A DNA stretch of 64,000 nt from Granulicella arctica (GCF_025685605.1 NZ_JAGTUT010000001.1:1674001-1738000); one strand, 5' to 3'; shown: positions 19,644 through 29,725, numbered from the stretch's first letter. The notes: generated by a model not told the origin, from the sequence alone. Numbers and translations are program-made.

Positions 19644-22600
19644 ATGGAAGTAGCAGCACAGCAGCCATCCTCCGCGGAGGAGTTATCGAGCGCCAAGCGC
19701 CGGCTTCTCGCAAAGCGGATGGCTGGTCTGGGGCGCACACCAAGCGACTCTATCCAGCCACGCCCCGCCGGGTATCGCACACCTATATCTGTTGAGCAAC
19801 ATCGCATCTGGCTGCATACCGCGCTCGATCCTGAGTTGCCCATCTACAACGAGGCAATTACGATTCATCGTTACGGTCTCTTTGACCTTACCGTTCTGGA
19901 ATCAAGCTTCAACCATGTACTCAAACGCCATGAGGCATGGCGCACGAGCTTTGATAGCCGAGAGGGTGATCTACTTCAGATCATCCATCCCGCATGGCAT
20001 GTGACACTTCCCCTAACTGATCTGACCGGGTTTCCCGAAGACCAACGGGAGATCGAGGCATGTCGACTTGCCTCCGAAGATTCCGTACTGCCATTTGACC
20101 TTATAAATCCTCCGCTGTTCCGAGCGCGTGTTTTCCGCCTCTCTCAAAATGAGCACTGGCTGCAGTTGACGCTGCATCACATCATCTTCGATGGCGTATC
20201 TATCCATAGAACTTTTCTGCCTGAGCTTGGGGCAACCTACGCTGCTTTTATAGAAGGCAAGGAAGCCCCTGTGACGGTGCCAGTTCTGCAGTACGGGGAT
20301 TACGCTGTCTGGCGTGAGAAACGGCTCTCAACGCCGGCTATAGAACAACACCTCGAATATTGGCGTGGTGAACTCGCAGGCAAGCTTCCCATTTTGCGGC
20401 TCCCGACCGATCGCCCCAGGCCTGCCGCCCTCAGCCACCGTGGTGCCATGGAGTGCTTCACGATCACGAAGGATTTGACCCACGCTCTCCGCAAGTTGAG
20501 CCGTGCGCATGGAGTGACTCTATACATCACATTGCTGGCTGCTCTAAAGACCCTTTTTTTTCGATATAGCGGCCAGGAAGATGTTATCGTCGGCGGCCTC
20601 GCCGATGGTCGCCGACGACCCGAACTAGAAAATGTGATGGGCTATTTTCTTGATACATTTGCGGTAAGGACAAGCCCCACCGCAGATCTTCCATTCTCGA
20701 AATATCTCGCTGCGGTTCGGCACTCTGTCTTTGGTGCGCTGGCTGCGGCCGACGTTCCCTTCAGCCGCGTCGTCCAGGCTCTCCAATCCTATCGCGACCA
20801 TAGCCACCATCCAATTTTCCAGACATTTCTTTCAGTTCAACCACAAGCAGAAACGGTCATAGAAGGCTGGAGTGTCTCAAAGACAAACGTTGTGATCGGA
20901 GCAGCGAAGTTTGACTTGTACATCGAAGTCGAAGAACGCCCGGATCATATCGGCGTCCGACTGATGTACAGCACCGATCTTTTTGACAAAGCCACGATCC
21001 AACGCATGGAAAAGCATTGGGAGAAGCTACTCACTGCAATTACCGCGACGCCGGATTGCACGTTAGGTCAGTTCTCCTTCCTCACGGACGATGAACGCCA
21101 TCAAATGCTCGTCACCTGGAATCAGCAGGAACGGTCGATTCCAGAGCTCGCACTTCACGAAGCGATTGAAGCTCAGGTGCGACGCACGCCGGACAGGCTT
21201 GCGGTTACCTTTGAAGATCAGTCTCTTAGCTACATGGAATTAGACCAACGGGCAGAGCGACTCGCTCAACACTTGGAAACAGCGGGTGCCGGACCAGGGC
21301 TCCTGGTCGCCATCTGCCTTGATCGGTCCCTTGACCTTTCCGTGGCTTTGTTTGCAGTCCTTAAAACCGGTGCTGGATACCTCCCACTTGATCCCGGAAC
21401 ACCCCAAGCTCGACGACAGCTTTGTCTTGATGATGCTCAGCCAAAGATAGTACTGACGCAGCGATCGTTGACAGCAGATCTGCCGCCAACCGATGCCGTC
21501 GTCCTGGTGTTGGAAGATCTCTTGGTTCAGCAGAGTACCGGTCCGGTCAAAGTAAGAGTACCGATCAACCTCGAAAGCGTTGCGTATGTGCTCCACACTT
21601 CCGGAAGCACTGGCCGGCCAAAAGGTGTCGAGATCTCACACCGTGCCATCGTGAATCTGCTCGAATCAATGCGGGAGAAGCCTGGTTTCACCGCTGATGA
21701 CACGTTGCTTGCGCTCACCACAATTTCCTTTGATATTGCGGGTCTGGAATTGTTTCTGCCACTTATTTCAGGCGGCCACATCTTCCTTGTAAGTCGGACC
21801 GTGGCACTCGACCCGTATCTTCTCAGTAGCGCAATAGACGATTCCTCTTGCTCCGTCTTACAGGCGACTCCTGCTACATGGCGCAGTCTACTTGGCATAG
21901 GCTGGCGCGGCAAGCCTAAGTTGCGGGTTTTATGCGGCGGCGAGGCGATGACCCGCGACCTCGCGAACGACCTTCTTGCGCTAGGCTTAGAAGTATGGAA
22001 TGTCTACGGACCCACTGAGACAACAATCTGGTCGACGATCCACAAAGTCACTCCTGGATTCGGTCCCGTGGCGGTGGGTCGCCCTATCGCTAACACGCAT
22101 ACGTTCATCCTCGATCAGCAAAACCAGATTGTACCTGTAGGTGTCACCGGCGAACTTTACATAGGTGGCTCTGGCTTGGCTAACGGCTATAGGGGGCAAC
22201 CGCTATTAACTGCTGAAAAGTTTGTAGTAGATGTTGGCAGCATCAGCGAACGCCTATACAAGACAGGCGACAAAGCACTATACAGAGAAGATGGCAGGAT
22301 AGAGATTCAAGGTCGAGCGGACAATCAAGTCAAGGTTCGCGGATACCGCATCGAACTTGAAGACGTAGAATCCTCGTTGTTAGCACATGTGCAGGTCGCT
22401 TCAGCAGCGGCCAAAGTATGGCCTGATCCATCGGGCGGCAATCGTCTCAGTGCGTACATTGTGGGCAAACAGGGCGCGACTCCAGCGATCAAGGATATTC
22501 GCGATTTCTTAAAGCTGCGAATACCGGAATACATGATTCCTACGGACATCGTCGTCCTTAACTCTCTACCGATTACCTCGAACGGCAAGGTCGATCGGAA

Positions 22601-23663
22601 GTCATTGCAACCTCCCGTAGTCATTTCGAACAATTCGACTACGAATGTACCGTCAACAGAGCAGGAACAAAGACTTGCTGCTATATGGATCGAACTCCTT
22701 GACATTCGATCTGTCAGCCTGGACGACAACTTTTTTGATCTGGGGGGGCATTCACTCCTGGTAGCACGGCTACAACAACGTATCCATGCCGCCTTCGGCC
22801 AAGCAATTTCCATGGCCGCAATCTTCCACTCTCCGACCATCGCCGACCAGGTCGCTTTATTAGAACCTGACGACGCCATCGACAGGTCCCGGCTTATCCC
22901 ACTTCAGCCGAGGGGCACAAAGCCAAAGCTATTCTGGCTACAACCGCCCCCGCTGATACAAAATCTTGTTCGAAGCTTTGGACCTGACCAACCAATTTTT
23001 GGTGTCACAATTTCACCCGAGGATCTGCATGAACTTAGTGCCGAACCCTCTATCGAAGTATTTGCACAATGTTGTGTCGAAACTATCATTAAAGCTCAAC
23101 AGGTCGGTCCCTACTATATTGGTGGATTATGTACCAGCGGAATCCTTGCCTATGAAGTAGCCGTTCAGCTTGAACTGGCAGGGCATACAGTAGCGTCGCT
23201 CGTAATGCTTGATGCGGAGAACCCCGTCTTCTATCGAAGAATCGAAACGTTGAGCATTGAACTGGCTAAGCTTCATTTTTATGGGCAGCGAACTCTGCGT
23301 CGAGGTGGGTTTACCATGTTTCTGCGACACATGCGGTCTCGCTTGATGCGCCTTATTAATTTGGAAAAGGCAGCAGCGACCGAAATGTCAGCAATCGAGG
23401 GTGCGATTCTAAGCGCCGCTTTCCGCTATAAACCTCCGACCTATGCAGGCAATGTGCTCCTGTTACTCCCACGAGATCGACCTTCGCGGGTTGACTATCT
23501 TCCAGGCTGGAAGACAGTTGCTACTTGTCTCACGTGTCTAGACGTCGACGGCCATCACGATGAGTTGCTTGATTCGAAGAATGCTGCAGTCATTGCTCAG
23601 GCACTGTCAGCACACTTCGAGAGAGTGCGGTCAGACGAGCTGGTAACACTCTGTGCCAGCTAA
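19644..23663 (+). CDS. NRPS C-A-PCP-TE, glycine-type pocket, Cys thioesterase
   Basis: A 1339-residue terminating module. Condensation domain about 45-475 with HHIIFDG at 178-184; adenylation domain about 505-985 (TSGSTGRPKG, VYGPTETT, YKTGDKA, ITSNGKVD); carrier domain with Ser1037 in LGGHSLL; thioesterase about 1095-1335. Pocket residues D697, I698, L701, Q740, L763, G765, V787, I795, W796 plus Lys give DILQLGVIWK, one change from the glycine code DILQLGLIWK. The thioesterase elbow is GGLCTSG, so Cys1163 replaces the usual Ser; Asp1190 and His1304/1305 complete the triad. It would join Leu (oxidised or not) to Gly and release the dipeptide or its cyclised form. GAGGAAG precedes the ATG. Confidence 0.94.
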   Translation: MEVAAQQPSSAEELSSAKRRLLAKRMAGLGRTPSDSIQPRPAGYRTPISVEQHRIWLHTALDPELPIYNEAITIHRYGLFDLTVLESSFNHVLKRHEAWRTSFDSREGDLLQIIHPAWHVTLPLTDLTGFPEDQREIEACRLASEDSVLPFDLINPPLFRARVFRLSQNEHWLQLTLHHIIFDGVSIHRTFLPELGATYAAFIEGKEAPVTVPVLQYGDYAVWREKRLSTPAIEQHLEYWRGELAGKLPILRLPTDRPRPAALSHRGAMECFTITKDLTHALRKLSRAHGVTLYITLLAALKTLFFRYSGQEDVIVGGLADGRRRPELENVMGYFLDTFAVRTSPTADLPFSKYLAAVRHSVFGALAAADVPFSRVVQALQSYRDHSHHPIFQTFLSVQPQAETVIEGWSVSKTNVVIGAAKFDLYIEVEERPDHIGVRLMYSTDLFDKATIQRMEKHWEKLLTAITATPDCTLGQFSFLTDDERHQMLVTWNQQERSIPELALHEAIEAQVRRTPDRLAVTFEDQSLSYMELDQRAERLAQHLETAGAGPGLLVAICLDRSLDLSVALFAVLKTGAGYLPLDPGTPQARRQLCLDDAQPKIVLTQRSLTADLPPTDAVVLVLEDLLVQQSTGPVKVRVPINLESVAYVLHTSGSTGRPKGVEISHRAIVNLLESMREKPGFTADDTLLALTTISFDIAGLELFLPLISGGHIFLVSRTVALDPYLLSSAIDDSSCSVLQATPATWRSLLGIGWRGKPKLRVLCGGEAMTRDLANDLLALGLEVWNVYGPTETTIWSTIHKVTPGFGPVAVGRPIANTHTFILDQQNQIVPVGVTGELYIGGSGLANGYRGQPLLTAEKFVVDVGSISERLYKTGDKALYREDGRIEIQGRADNQVKVRGYRIELEDVESSLLAHVQVASAAAKVWPDPSGGNRLSAYIVGKQGATPAIKDIRDFLKLRIPEYMIPTDIVVLNSLPITSNGKVDRKSLQPPVVISNNSTTNVPSTEQEQRLAAIWIELLDIRSVSLDDNFFDLGGHSLLVARLQQRIHAAFGQAISMAAIFHSPTIADQVALLEPDDAIDRSRLIPLQPRGTKPKLFWLQPPPLIQNLVRSFGPDQPIFGVTISPEDLHELSAEPSIEVFAQCCVETIIKAQQVGPYYIGGLCTSGILAYEVAVQLELAGHTVASLVMLDAENPVFYRRIETLSIELAKLHFYGQRTLRRGGFTMFLRHMRSRLMRLINLEKAAATEMSAIEGAILSAAFRYKPPTYAGNVLLLLPRDRPSRVDYLPGWKTVATCLTCLDVDGHHDELLDSKNAAVIAQALSAHFERVRSDELVTLCAS

Positions 23664-24471
23664 AGATCCAGATGACACTTTCGGTGGTGAACCGATTGTT
23701 GGGCCACGCTCAATGGCTGCGATTCCAATAGCAACTCTGGCATCGGCGCTGGTTGGGCTCTCTGATCACCCGCAAATCTTTCGTATCATAAGCAACATAT
23801 CAGGTTGCGATCTGTGGTGTCTCAAACTGAGCGACGCATCAAAATGCCTACTATCAGATCCCCAGGCTTTGGCTATTCTGAGTCAATCCGAGCTGGCCCA
23901 GTTCGACAAGTTTCGCTATCACCGGGATAGACTTGCCTACTTTGCGAAACGTTTGCTGATACGGAATGTACTTTGTAAGTATGCAGTTGTAACCCCAGAA
24001 GCATGGAAATTTACAGCGAATGAACATGGTCTGCCCATGCTCTCAGCAGAGCACAAGGTGGATCATCTTCATTTCAATCTTTCTAGGACTACAGATTTGG
24101 CGGTCTGCGCCATCTCCAAACACGGCTCAATTGGGATTGATGTGGAAGACATTACAGGTCCAGACATCACAGAACTCTCGACCACGATTCTTAGCGTCAA
24201 AGAGCATAGAAAGCTTCAGCGACTACCGGCGAGAGAACGAGGCTTCGCGATGCTACGTTATTGGACTCTCAAAGAAGCATACGCAAAGTGTCGCGGTGTA
24301 GGTCTCAGCTTACCTATTTCGGAATCCTGCTTCGACTACGAGGACCCTGAGTCAGTTCACATGACTGTTCTGTCAGATTCTGACAAGAACGCAAACCCTT
24401 TGCGCTTTAATCAAGTCATACTGCTGAATCGATACCTAATAGCGGTGGCGCAACGTGTGGACTGTGCTTAG
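23653..24471 (+). CDS. 4'-phosphopantetheinyl transferase
   Basis: A Sfp-type transferase of up to 272 residues that attaches the phosphopantetheine arm of CoA to carrier-domain serines. The signature GIDVEDI with its Mg-binding acids and WTLKEAYAKCRGVGLSLP with the second set (W-x-x-K-E-A-x-x-K) are present. The GTG at 23653 overlaps the end of the NRPS gene by 11 bases; the ATG at 23713 would remove 20 non-conserved residues. Its position at the end of the operon marks it as the dedicated activator of Ser547 and Ser1037. It meets the polymerase gene on the other strand tail to tail with a four-base overlap. Confidence 0.92.
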   Translation: MPAKDPDDTFGGEPIVGPRSMAAIPIATLASALVGLSDHPQIFRIISNISGCDLWCLKLSDASKCLLSDPQALAILSQSELAQFDKFRYHRDRLAYFAKRLLIRNVLCKYAVVTPEAWKFTANEHGLPMLSAEHKVDHLHFNLSRTTDLAVCAISKHGSIGIDVEDITGPDITELSTTILSVKEHRKLQRLPARERGFAMLRYWTLKEAYAKCRGVGLSLPISESCFDYEDPESVHMTVLSDSDKNANPLRFNQVILLNRYLIAVAQRVDCA

Positions 24472-25955
24472 AGCCCAACTGGCAGGAGTTCTCTTGCAGT
24501 CTTTAAAGAAGCCGTAGAGAGATCTTTAGGAGTTCCCTGCGCAAGCGCCATCCCGATAGCAGTCCACACAACAAATCCGAATGCTCCTACAAAGATGGAG
24601 TTGAGGTAGAACTGGCAAAAGAACGCGATTATCACTGCGCGGATAGCAATAGCAAAGAGATCAGAGCTCCTTTTTTTCACGCGAAATAAGATCGTGAACC
24701 CTGCCACTATGATTCCTGCAAGATAGACAATCGAACCTGGAAAACCAAGCGAGTAGAGCGACTCCAGAATCGAACTGTCATGCGGTCCTATGCTTGCATC
24801 ACCGCCTGTTGTTGTATGGTCGGTGTCGACGCTGCCCATACCCTCCCCCATAGGTTCGTCTAATAATTTTTCGAAGGCAACCACATGCCCTCCGACCCTC
24901 TCGTTATAGCTAACGTCCTTTTTGGGATCTGTGAAGGACTGCAGTCGCGTGGACACCATCACATCGAGGACAGGAAGCTGGGTTGCCACAAGGAGCAGGA
25001 TGACACAAGTGAGTATTCCGGCAACCACCCGCACCCTTGCCTTGTTAGAAAGCTGAACGGTCAAGTAGAAGATGCCGAACACAAGCCCGATCCACGAGGA
25101 ACGGCTGCTGGTAAGTATGAAAGCAAGAAATGCCACGGGGGCGGCAACGAATCGGATTCGGCTCTTCAAGGCAAACAGGATCAGCAGGCCCGCCATCAGA
25201 TATGCTGCACACGTGGCAGGTGCATTCAGTGTGCTGAACACGCGGATCTGCAGTGCTTCTGGAACGCCGAAGGTACGTGCGTCGAGATCGATCATCCACT
25301 GACGATCCCAGAGTGGAAGAAAAAAGAACTGGTAAACACCGTAGGCGCCTAACCAAAGGGTTCCATATAGAAATGACCTCTGGATAACTTCCTGATACTC
25401 GACATAGCGGTCTCGCTCTGCATAAAGGAAGAAAGCGAAGAGGATTGGCACGAGCCAGTTCAAAACAGCTTGCATCACGGCGACTACTGGATATCGGGTG
25501 AAGCCCACGACCGTGCCGAAGAAAATTCCTGCGAGCGCACAGGAAAATGGCAGCAGAGCTGGCCGACTAAGCATCCTCACACGAGTAACCAACACATACC
25601 CGGACACAGCCGTTGCTAAAAATGAGGCCAGAAGGAGCGGACTCGATGGAACAAATCCTGCCCGATAGTCCACGATGCGCCGCAGAAATGGGCTTACAAA
25701 CCATAACCAGAACACAAAGCCGATATAGATGGTGCGAGAACGAACGAACAAAAAAATCGCTAATGCAAAGGCCAGAGCTGGATATAGATAGCGGAGAGCA
25801 GACGGCATGACTGATCCGACTAGAACTACCGTGCCGACGAAGAGCACAAGGGCAGAGACACACTGCTTTTGCTTGCTTGATGTTTTCTGCTTGTGAGAAC
25901 GGCTTGCTATCGTTCTCCTCTCAGCTGAGGTCTGGACGTTCGTCATGACAGACAT
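24468..25955 (-). CDS. O-antigen ligase/polymerase-like membrane protein
   Basis: A 495-residue inner-membrane protein with about ten to twelve hydrophobic helices and a large periplasmic loop of about 50 residues (VSTRLQSFTDPKKDVSYNER, then HDSSILESLYSLGFPG), as in the Wzy/WaaL (O-antigen ligase) superfamily. The Arg in the loop and the short His-rich stretch resemble that family. In this locus it most probably polymerises repeat units of the exopolysaccharide. The ATG at 25955 overlaps the TGA of the flippase gene (TGATG), which fixes the start; the longer frame to 26030 is rejected. It is the last gene of the polysaccharide operon. Confidence 0.85.
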   Translation of the reverse strand: MSVMTNVQTSAERRTIASRSHKQKTSSKQKQCVSALVLFVGTVVLVGSVMPSALRYLYPALAFALAIFLFVRSRTIYIGFVFWLWFVSPFLRRIVDYRAGFVPSSPLLLASFLATAVSGYVLVTRVRMLSRPALLPFSCALAGIFFGTVVGFTRYPVVAVMQAVLNWLVPILFAFFLYAERDRYVEYQEVIQRSFLYGTLWLGAYGVYQFFFLPLWDRQWMIDLDARTFGVPEALQIRVFSTLNAPATCAAYLMAGLLILFALKSRIRFVAAPVAFLAFILTSSRSSWIGLVFGIFYLTVQLSNKARVRVVAGILTCVILLLVATQLPVLDVMVSTRLQSFTDPKKDVSYNERVGGHVVAFEKLLDEPMGEGMGSVDTDHTTTGGDASIGPHDSSILESLYSLGFPGSIVYLAGIIVAGFTILFRVKKRSSDLFAIAIRAVIIAFFCQFYLNSIFVGAFGFVVWTAIGMALAQGTPKDLSTASLKTARELLPVGL

Positions 25956-27304
25956 CAGCGTGCTCGATTCGCAAACATCATCAGTTCTCGGATATCTCCG
26001 ACGCGCGGAAGAACATCGGGGGGGCTGCACTTAAGAAACAGGCGAAAGCCTGTGTACAACAAAATAAATCGGGCGACCGTGGAGATCAGGAGTGCGGTTG
26101 CAGCACCAGCCACACCATAACGTGGAATGAAAAGCAGCATCAATGGAAGGCTCAACATCAGTCCTGACGCTTGCAGGATCGTGACAATTCCCGGGCGACC
26201 CATCGCCATGAACGCTTGTGCCATCACAAATACGCCACCTTGGATGACTACTTCCAATACCAGAATCCGAAGTGCTGCAATAGCTGACAGGTATTGCGAT
26301 CCATACATCAAGCGAAGCAAAGTTGGACCGAGGAGACATACAACAACCCCAACGGTCGCTGTAATCATAGTTGTAACCCGAACACTCTTCCCGACCATGC
26401 CGACAATCTCAACAGGAGAGCGACCTGCCGCTTTGGGAAAAAGCACCATGACAACTGCACTTTGAAAAAGGAGAAGTGCTCTCGAGAGGCTTAATACAAC
26501 GACGTATGATCCCATTGCCTGCGGACTGAGCAAGCCGACGACGAGCACTTGGTCAATGTTGAGCGCTAATGCTCCGAGTAGATCGATCCCGCAAGATCGT
26601 ATGCCATAGCTCAATAGGGTTCGACAAGTTGCCAGGCTCACGGCGATGCGAGAAGTGGACACACGTCGTCTCCACAGAAAAGCCAGTATGGTGAACGAAG
26701 TTGGGAAGATAGCAATCGTATAAGCAATGCCTGCGGTGATTGGGGTGAGGTGATGCAAGGCCAGGAACAACAATAATCCGGCAAGTGTGGTGACCGGTAT
26801 GAGCGTCTGCACCACATTAGACAACGAGAAGAGTTCTAATGCCTCGAGAGCAGCTTGGCCTGCAATCTGTATTGACCAAAAAGGCAGTGTAAGCAGAAAA
26901 ATTTGAGCCCAGCGAATCGTCTGTGGTGGATACTGCCGCAACCAGTGAGGTAGAAAGAACACACCGGCACCAGCTGCCAATATGCCAAACAGGACGACCA
27001 TGAGAAGACCATTCACGATCAGACTTGCACGCTCATTCTTCCGTTGTCTCAGGTGATAAATCAATGCACTCGGCGTTCCGACCGTAGTCGCTGTTGCAAG
27101 AAATACGGGCCACAGAAGCATTGCGGCTAGCTCACCACGCCCTGCCGGATGTAACGTCCTGGCTGTGAGAATGCCAGTGCTCACATTAAGAAAAAGGATG
27201 CCGACCCGATTGATGATCGAGTGCCCGACCGCGCGTACAGGGGCTTTGGCTGCCTCAAGAGTTGCTCGGGATACGATCGGATCATCTATTTCTACCGTGT
27301 TCAT
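25955..27304 (-). CDS. polysaccharide flippase (Wzx-like)
   Basis: A 449-residue protein with about 12-14 membrane helices of the MATE-like MVF/PST superfamily. Typical features are the charged first helix region (SIINRVGILFLNVSTGILTART) and internal repeats around NIDQVLVVGLLSPQAMGSYVVV. It should move the lipid-linked repeat unit from the cytoplasmic to the periplasmic face of the inner membrane for polymerisation. It overlaps the upstream glycosyltransferase by four bases and the downstream polymerase by one base, so all three are translated together. Confidence 0.88.
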   Translation of the reverse strand: MNTVEIDDPIVSRATLEAAKAPVRAVGHSIINRVGILFLNVSTGILTARTLHPAGRGELAAMLLWPVFLATATTVGTPSALIYHLRQRKNERASLIVNGLLMVVLFGILAAGAGVFFLPHWLRQYPPQTIRWAQIFLLTLPFWSIQIAGQAALEALELFSLSNVVQTLIPVTTLAGLLLFLALHHLTPITAGIAYTIAIFPTSFTILAFLWRRRVSTSRIAVSLATCRTLLSYGIRSCGIDLLGALALNIDQVLVVGLLSPQAMGSYVVVLSLSRALLLFQSAVVMVLFPKAAGRSPVEIVGMVGKSVRVTTMITATVGVVVCLLGPTLLRLMYGSQYLSAIAALRILVLEVVIQGGVFVMAQAFMAMGRPGIVTILQASGLMLSLPLMLLFIPRYGVAGAATALLISTVARFILLYTGFRLFLKCSPPDVLPRVGDIRELMMFANRAR

Positions 27305-28506
27305 GTGTTTTCCAAAACCTTATCATCAGCCTCTACGGCGATGAGCTTAGCCCATGCATTTTCAACGAATGAGGTGATGCGCTCCTCGAATACACTACGA
27401 TCGTACCCCTGCGCATGTTGCCGAATCGCCGCACCATCCCAAACTCGCGTTTCAAAATGATCTAACGCTTCGATCAGTGCATCCACATCCGGACGGTCGA
27501 AGAATGTTCCATTTACCCCTTCCACTACAGTCTCTGTCGCTCCTCCCGCCCGATATGCAATAACGGGGCGGCCAGCAGCATTGATCTCTAGTGGTGTGAT
27601 TCCAAAATCCTCCTCCCCTGGAAAGAGGAGAGCCCGGCATCGTCGAGCGTGGTCGCAGACGTCTTCATTCGAAGCGCGCCCCAGAAAGGTGATTGTGGGA
27701 CCAGCCATCGCTTCAAGCCTTGCCCGATCTGGCCCGTCTCCGATAACAACAAGACGTCGGTTGCTCTTCGTACACGCCTGAACAGCAAGGTCGAATCGCT
27801 TGTACGGTACGAGGCGCGAGAGAACAAGATAGAAATCTTCAGCATCATTGATAGGCTTACCGGCGGGTGGCGCAAAGCGTGCAGTATCTATGGGAGGCGG
27901 GATCACTGTTGCATGCACTCCGAATGCCTGAAACAGACGTTCGGCAACAACTGAAGAGTTCGCTATATAGATATCCGGATTAGCAGCGGCTCTAAGCTCC
28001 CACGACTTCAACCAACGCAGTGGGAAGTGCAACAAAGCTTTCTTTATGAAACTGTTCTTCTCACGAGACAAGTAGTCTTGAGTACGCCACACCCATCGCA
28101 TCGGCGTATGGCAGTAACAGATATGGAGAGCATTTTGCCTACGGCGAACACCTTTGGCATAACCAAAACAACTCGTCACAATAAGATCAAATTCGGACAA
28201 GTCCACTCGATCGACAGCAAAAGGATAAAACAAAAAGTAAGCGCGGAAAAGCTTGGCGCGTGCGGGAAGCCATTGCATCCACGTGTTATGAATGTCTTCA
28301 GTGCGTAGATAGGGCGATAGCCGTTCCTCTGCCGATAGTGTCGAGAACATCTGCGTAGTTGGGAACCTCGCCTTCAGCACTCGATGCAACTCCTCAGCCA
28401 CGAGTTCTGCACCTCCGTTCTGGGCGAAGTTGTCATGAAATACCGCGACCTTTAGATTTCCTGCCGCTCTTCGCTCTTGATCAGGAGTGAGCATCGGACC
28501 TCGCAT
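27301..28506 (-). CDS. glycosyltransferase family 4
   Basis: A 401-residue GT-B enzyme, cytoplasmic or peripheral to the inner membrane. The acceptor domain opens with AVFHDNFAQNGGAELVAEELH and carries CYCHTPMRWVW, which is found in a subgroup of WbaZ/mannosyltransferase-like GT4 proteins. The donor domain has GDGPDRARLEAM and the EDFGITPLEINAAGRPVIAY block with the E-x7-E pair of retaining transferases. The sugar donor cannot be read from the sequence; GDP-mannose is a guess. The first 15 residues may be extra. It overlaps both neighbours. Confidence 0.9.
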   Translation of the reverse strand: MRGPMLTPDQERRAAGNLKVAVFHDNFAQNGGAELVAEELHRVLKARFPTTQMFSTLSAEERLSPYLRTEDIHNTWMQWLPARAKLFRAYFLFYPFAVDRVDLSEFDLIVTSCFGYAKGVRRRQNALHICYCHTPMRWVWRTQDYLSREKNSFIKKALLHFPLRWLKSWELRAAANPDIYIANSSVVAERLFQAFGVHATVIPPPIDTARFAPPAGKPINDAEDFYLVLSRLVPYKRFDLAVQACTKSNRRLVVIGDGPDRARLEAMAGPTITFLGRASNEDVCDHARRCRALLFPGEEDFGITPLEINAAGRPVIAYRAGGATETVVEGVNGTFFDRPDVDALIEALDHFETRVWDGAAIRQHAQGYDRSVFEERITSFVENAWAKLIAVEADDKVLENT

Positions 28507-29725
28507 TGAGTGGAGTACTTACAGTGACTAATGTGCTGGCACGGGGGAATTTCTTCCTCAGATAAGCCATATAGCCCACGCGAAATTGTTCTTGTGAGAA
28601 GCGGGGGCATACCGTCGATAACGCTGTTGAAGCAACGCGCCAGCGACCTGCCGGATCATCTATGACCTGAAGCAAACGTGTTGCAAGAGCAATCGGATCA
28701 GAAGGTGCTACGAGATACCCTGTCTCGTTATCAGTGATAATTTCGGGGATGCCACCAACCCGGGTCGCGAGCACTGGCGTTCCTGAGGACATTGCTTCGA
28801 TCAGCACAAGACCAAAAGGTTCTACCAACGCATTAAGAACGAGTAAGTCGGCTGAACGAAGGACGTTCGGGACATCACTGCGAGGGCCTGTAAAGTGGAC
28901 GCGATCTTCAATGCCGAGTCTGTGAGCTTGATCCCGGATCTCTGCAAGGTAGAGATCGTCTCTGTTGAATATCGGAGCCCCGACAACGGCAAGATGGGCA
29001 CTGGGAACAGCTAGATATACATCCTTGAAGGCGTCAAGCAGTCCCGTTAATCCCTTCCGCGGATTGATCATACCGACTGCACAGATTAGAAAGTCCTCTC
29101 CTGTAAGTCCAAGTTCTTCCCGGAACATCGAAGCCGTTGTTGTCTTTACCGGATAACGCTCACGATTTATACCGTTGTAGAGAACTTCAGTTCTGTCCCC
29201 GAGGGGGAGGTTGCCACAGAATGCCAATGCAGTGGCATTGGAAACTGCAAGAAACATGCTGCGTTTCGAAAGATACGCCACACCTCGTATCAAACTACTG
29301 ATTGGGTGCTTCGGCAGGTCATCATGCACATGCCAGATGATAGGAATTCCCAGACCAAGTGTTGCGATAGAGGCAACAAGACCAGCGCGAACTGAGTTAG
29401 CATGAAGGACTTCAGGAGCCACGGCTTTCACTGACGCCCGTAAGCCAAATGTCACAGCAGCGAAAGAGCGAAAATAATGCAATAACTTGCGAGGGCTCAA
29501 CGTAAAGCGTGCTTCTAATATCCCAACCGGCACTGTCGGCACGCCGTTCGCGTGAAGTTGTGAGCGCAGCCCGCCTTCTATCGGACATGTTGCAAAAGGA
29601 TCAAAGACGGATCGATCAAGCCCATCAAGGAGGTCGAGAAGCACTCGCTCAGCCCCGCTCATGAGTCCCGTGTGATTGTAGAAAAGGACTCTGATTCGAT
29701 CCCTGGACGTCCGATCCTTTCTCAC
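28481..29725 (-). CDS. glycosyltransferase family 4
   Basis: A 414-residue GT-B enzyme, the second of two. It starts with VLFYNHTGLMSGAERVLLDLL (acceptor-side GG/SGAE loop) and has IIWHVHDD, AVGMINPRKGL and EPFGLVLIEAMSSGTPVLAT with the E-x7-E pair. It is expected to add one sugar to the lipid-linked repeat unit. It overlaps the priming transferase by four bases and the next glycosyltransferase by 26 bases. Donor and linkage are not readable. Confidence 0.9.
   Translation of the reverse strand: MRKDRTSRDRIRVLFYNHTGLMSGAERVLLDLLDGLDRSVFDPFATCPIEGGLRSQLHANGVPTVPVGILEARFTLSPRKLLHYFRSFAAVTFGLRASVKAVAPEVLHANSVRAGLVASIATLGLGIPIIWHVHDDLPKHPISSLIRGVAYLSKRSMFLAVSNATALAFCGNLPLGDRTEVLYNGINRERYPVKTTTASMFREELGLTGEDFLICAVGMINPRKGLTGLLDAFKDVYLAVPSAHLAVVGAPIFNRDDLYLAEIRDQAHRLGIEDRVHFTGPRSDVPNVLRSADLLVLNALVEPFGLVLIEAMSSGTPVLATRVGGIPEIITDNETGYLVAPSDPIALATRLLQVIDDPAGRWRVASTALSTVCPRFSQEQFRVGYMAYLRKKFPRASTLVTVSTPLNARSDAHS

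Noticed and set aside
26031..27304. Possibility that the flippase and ligase genes belong to the peptide operon as exporters
   Set aside because: They run on the opposite strand, overlap the glycosyltransferases, and have polysaccharide-family features.
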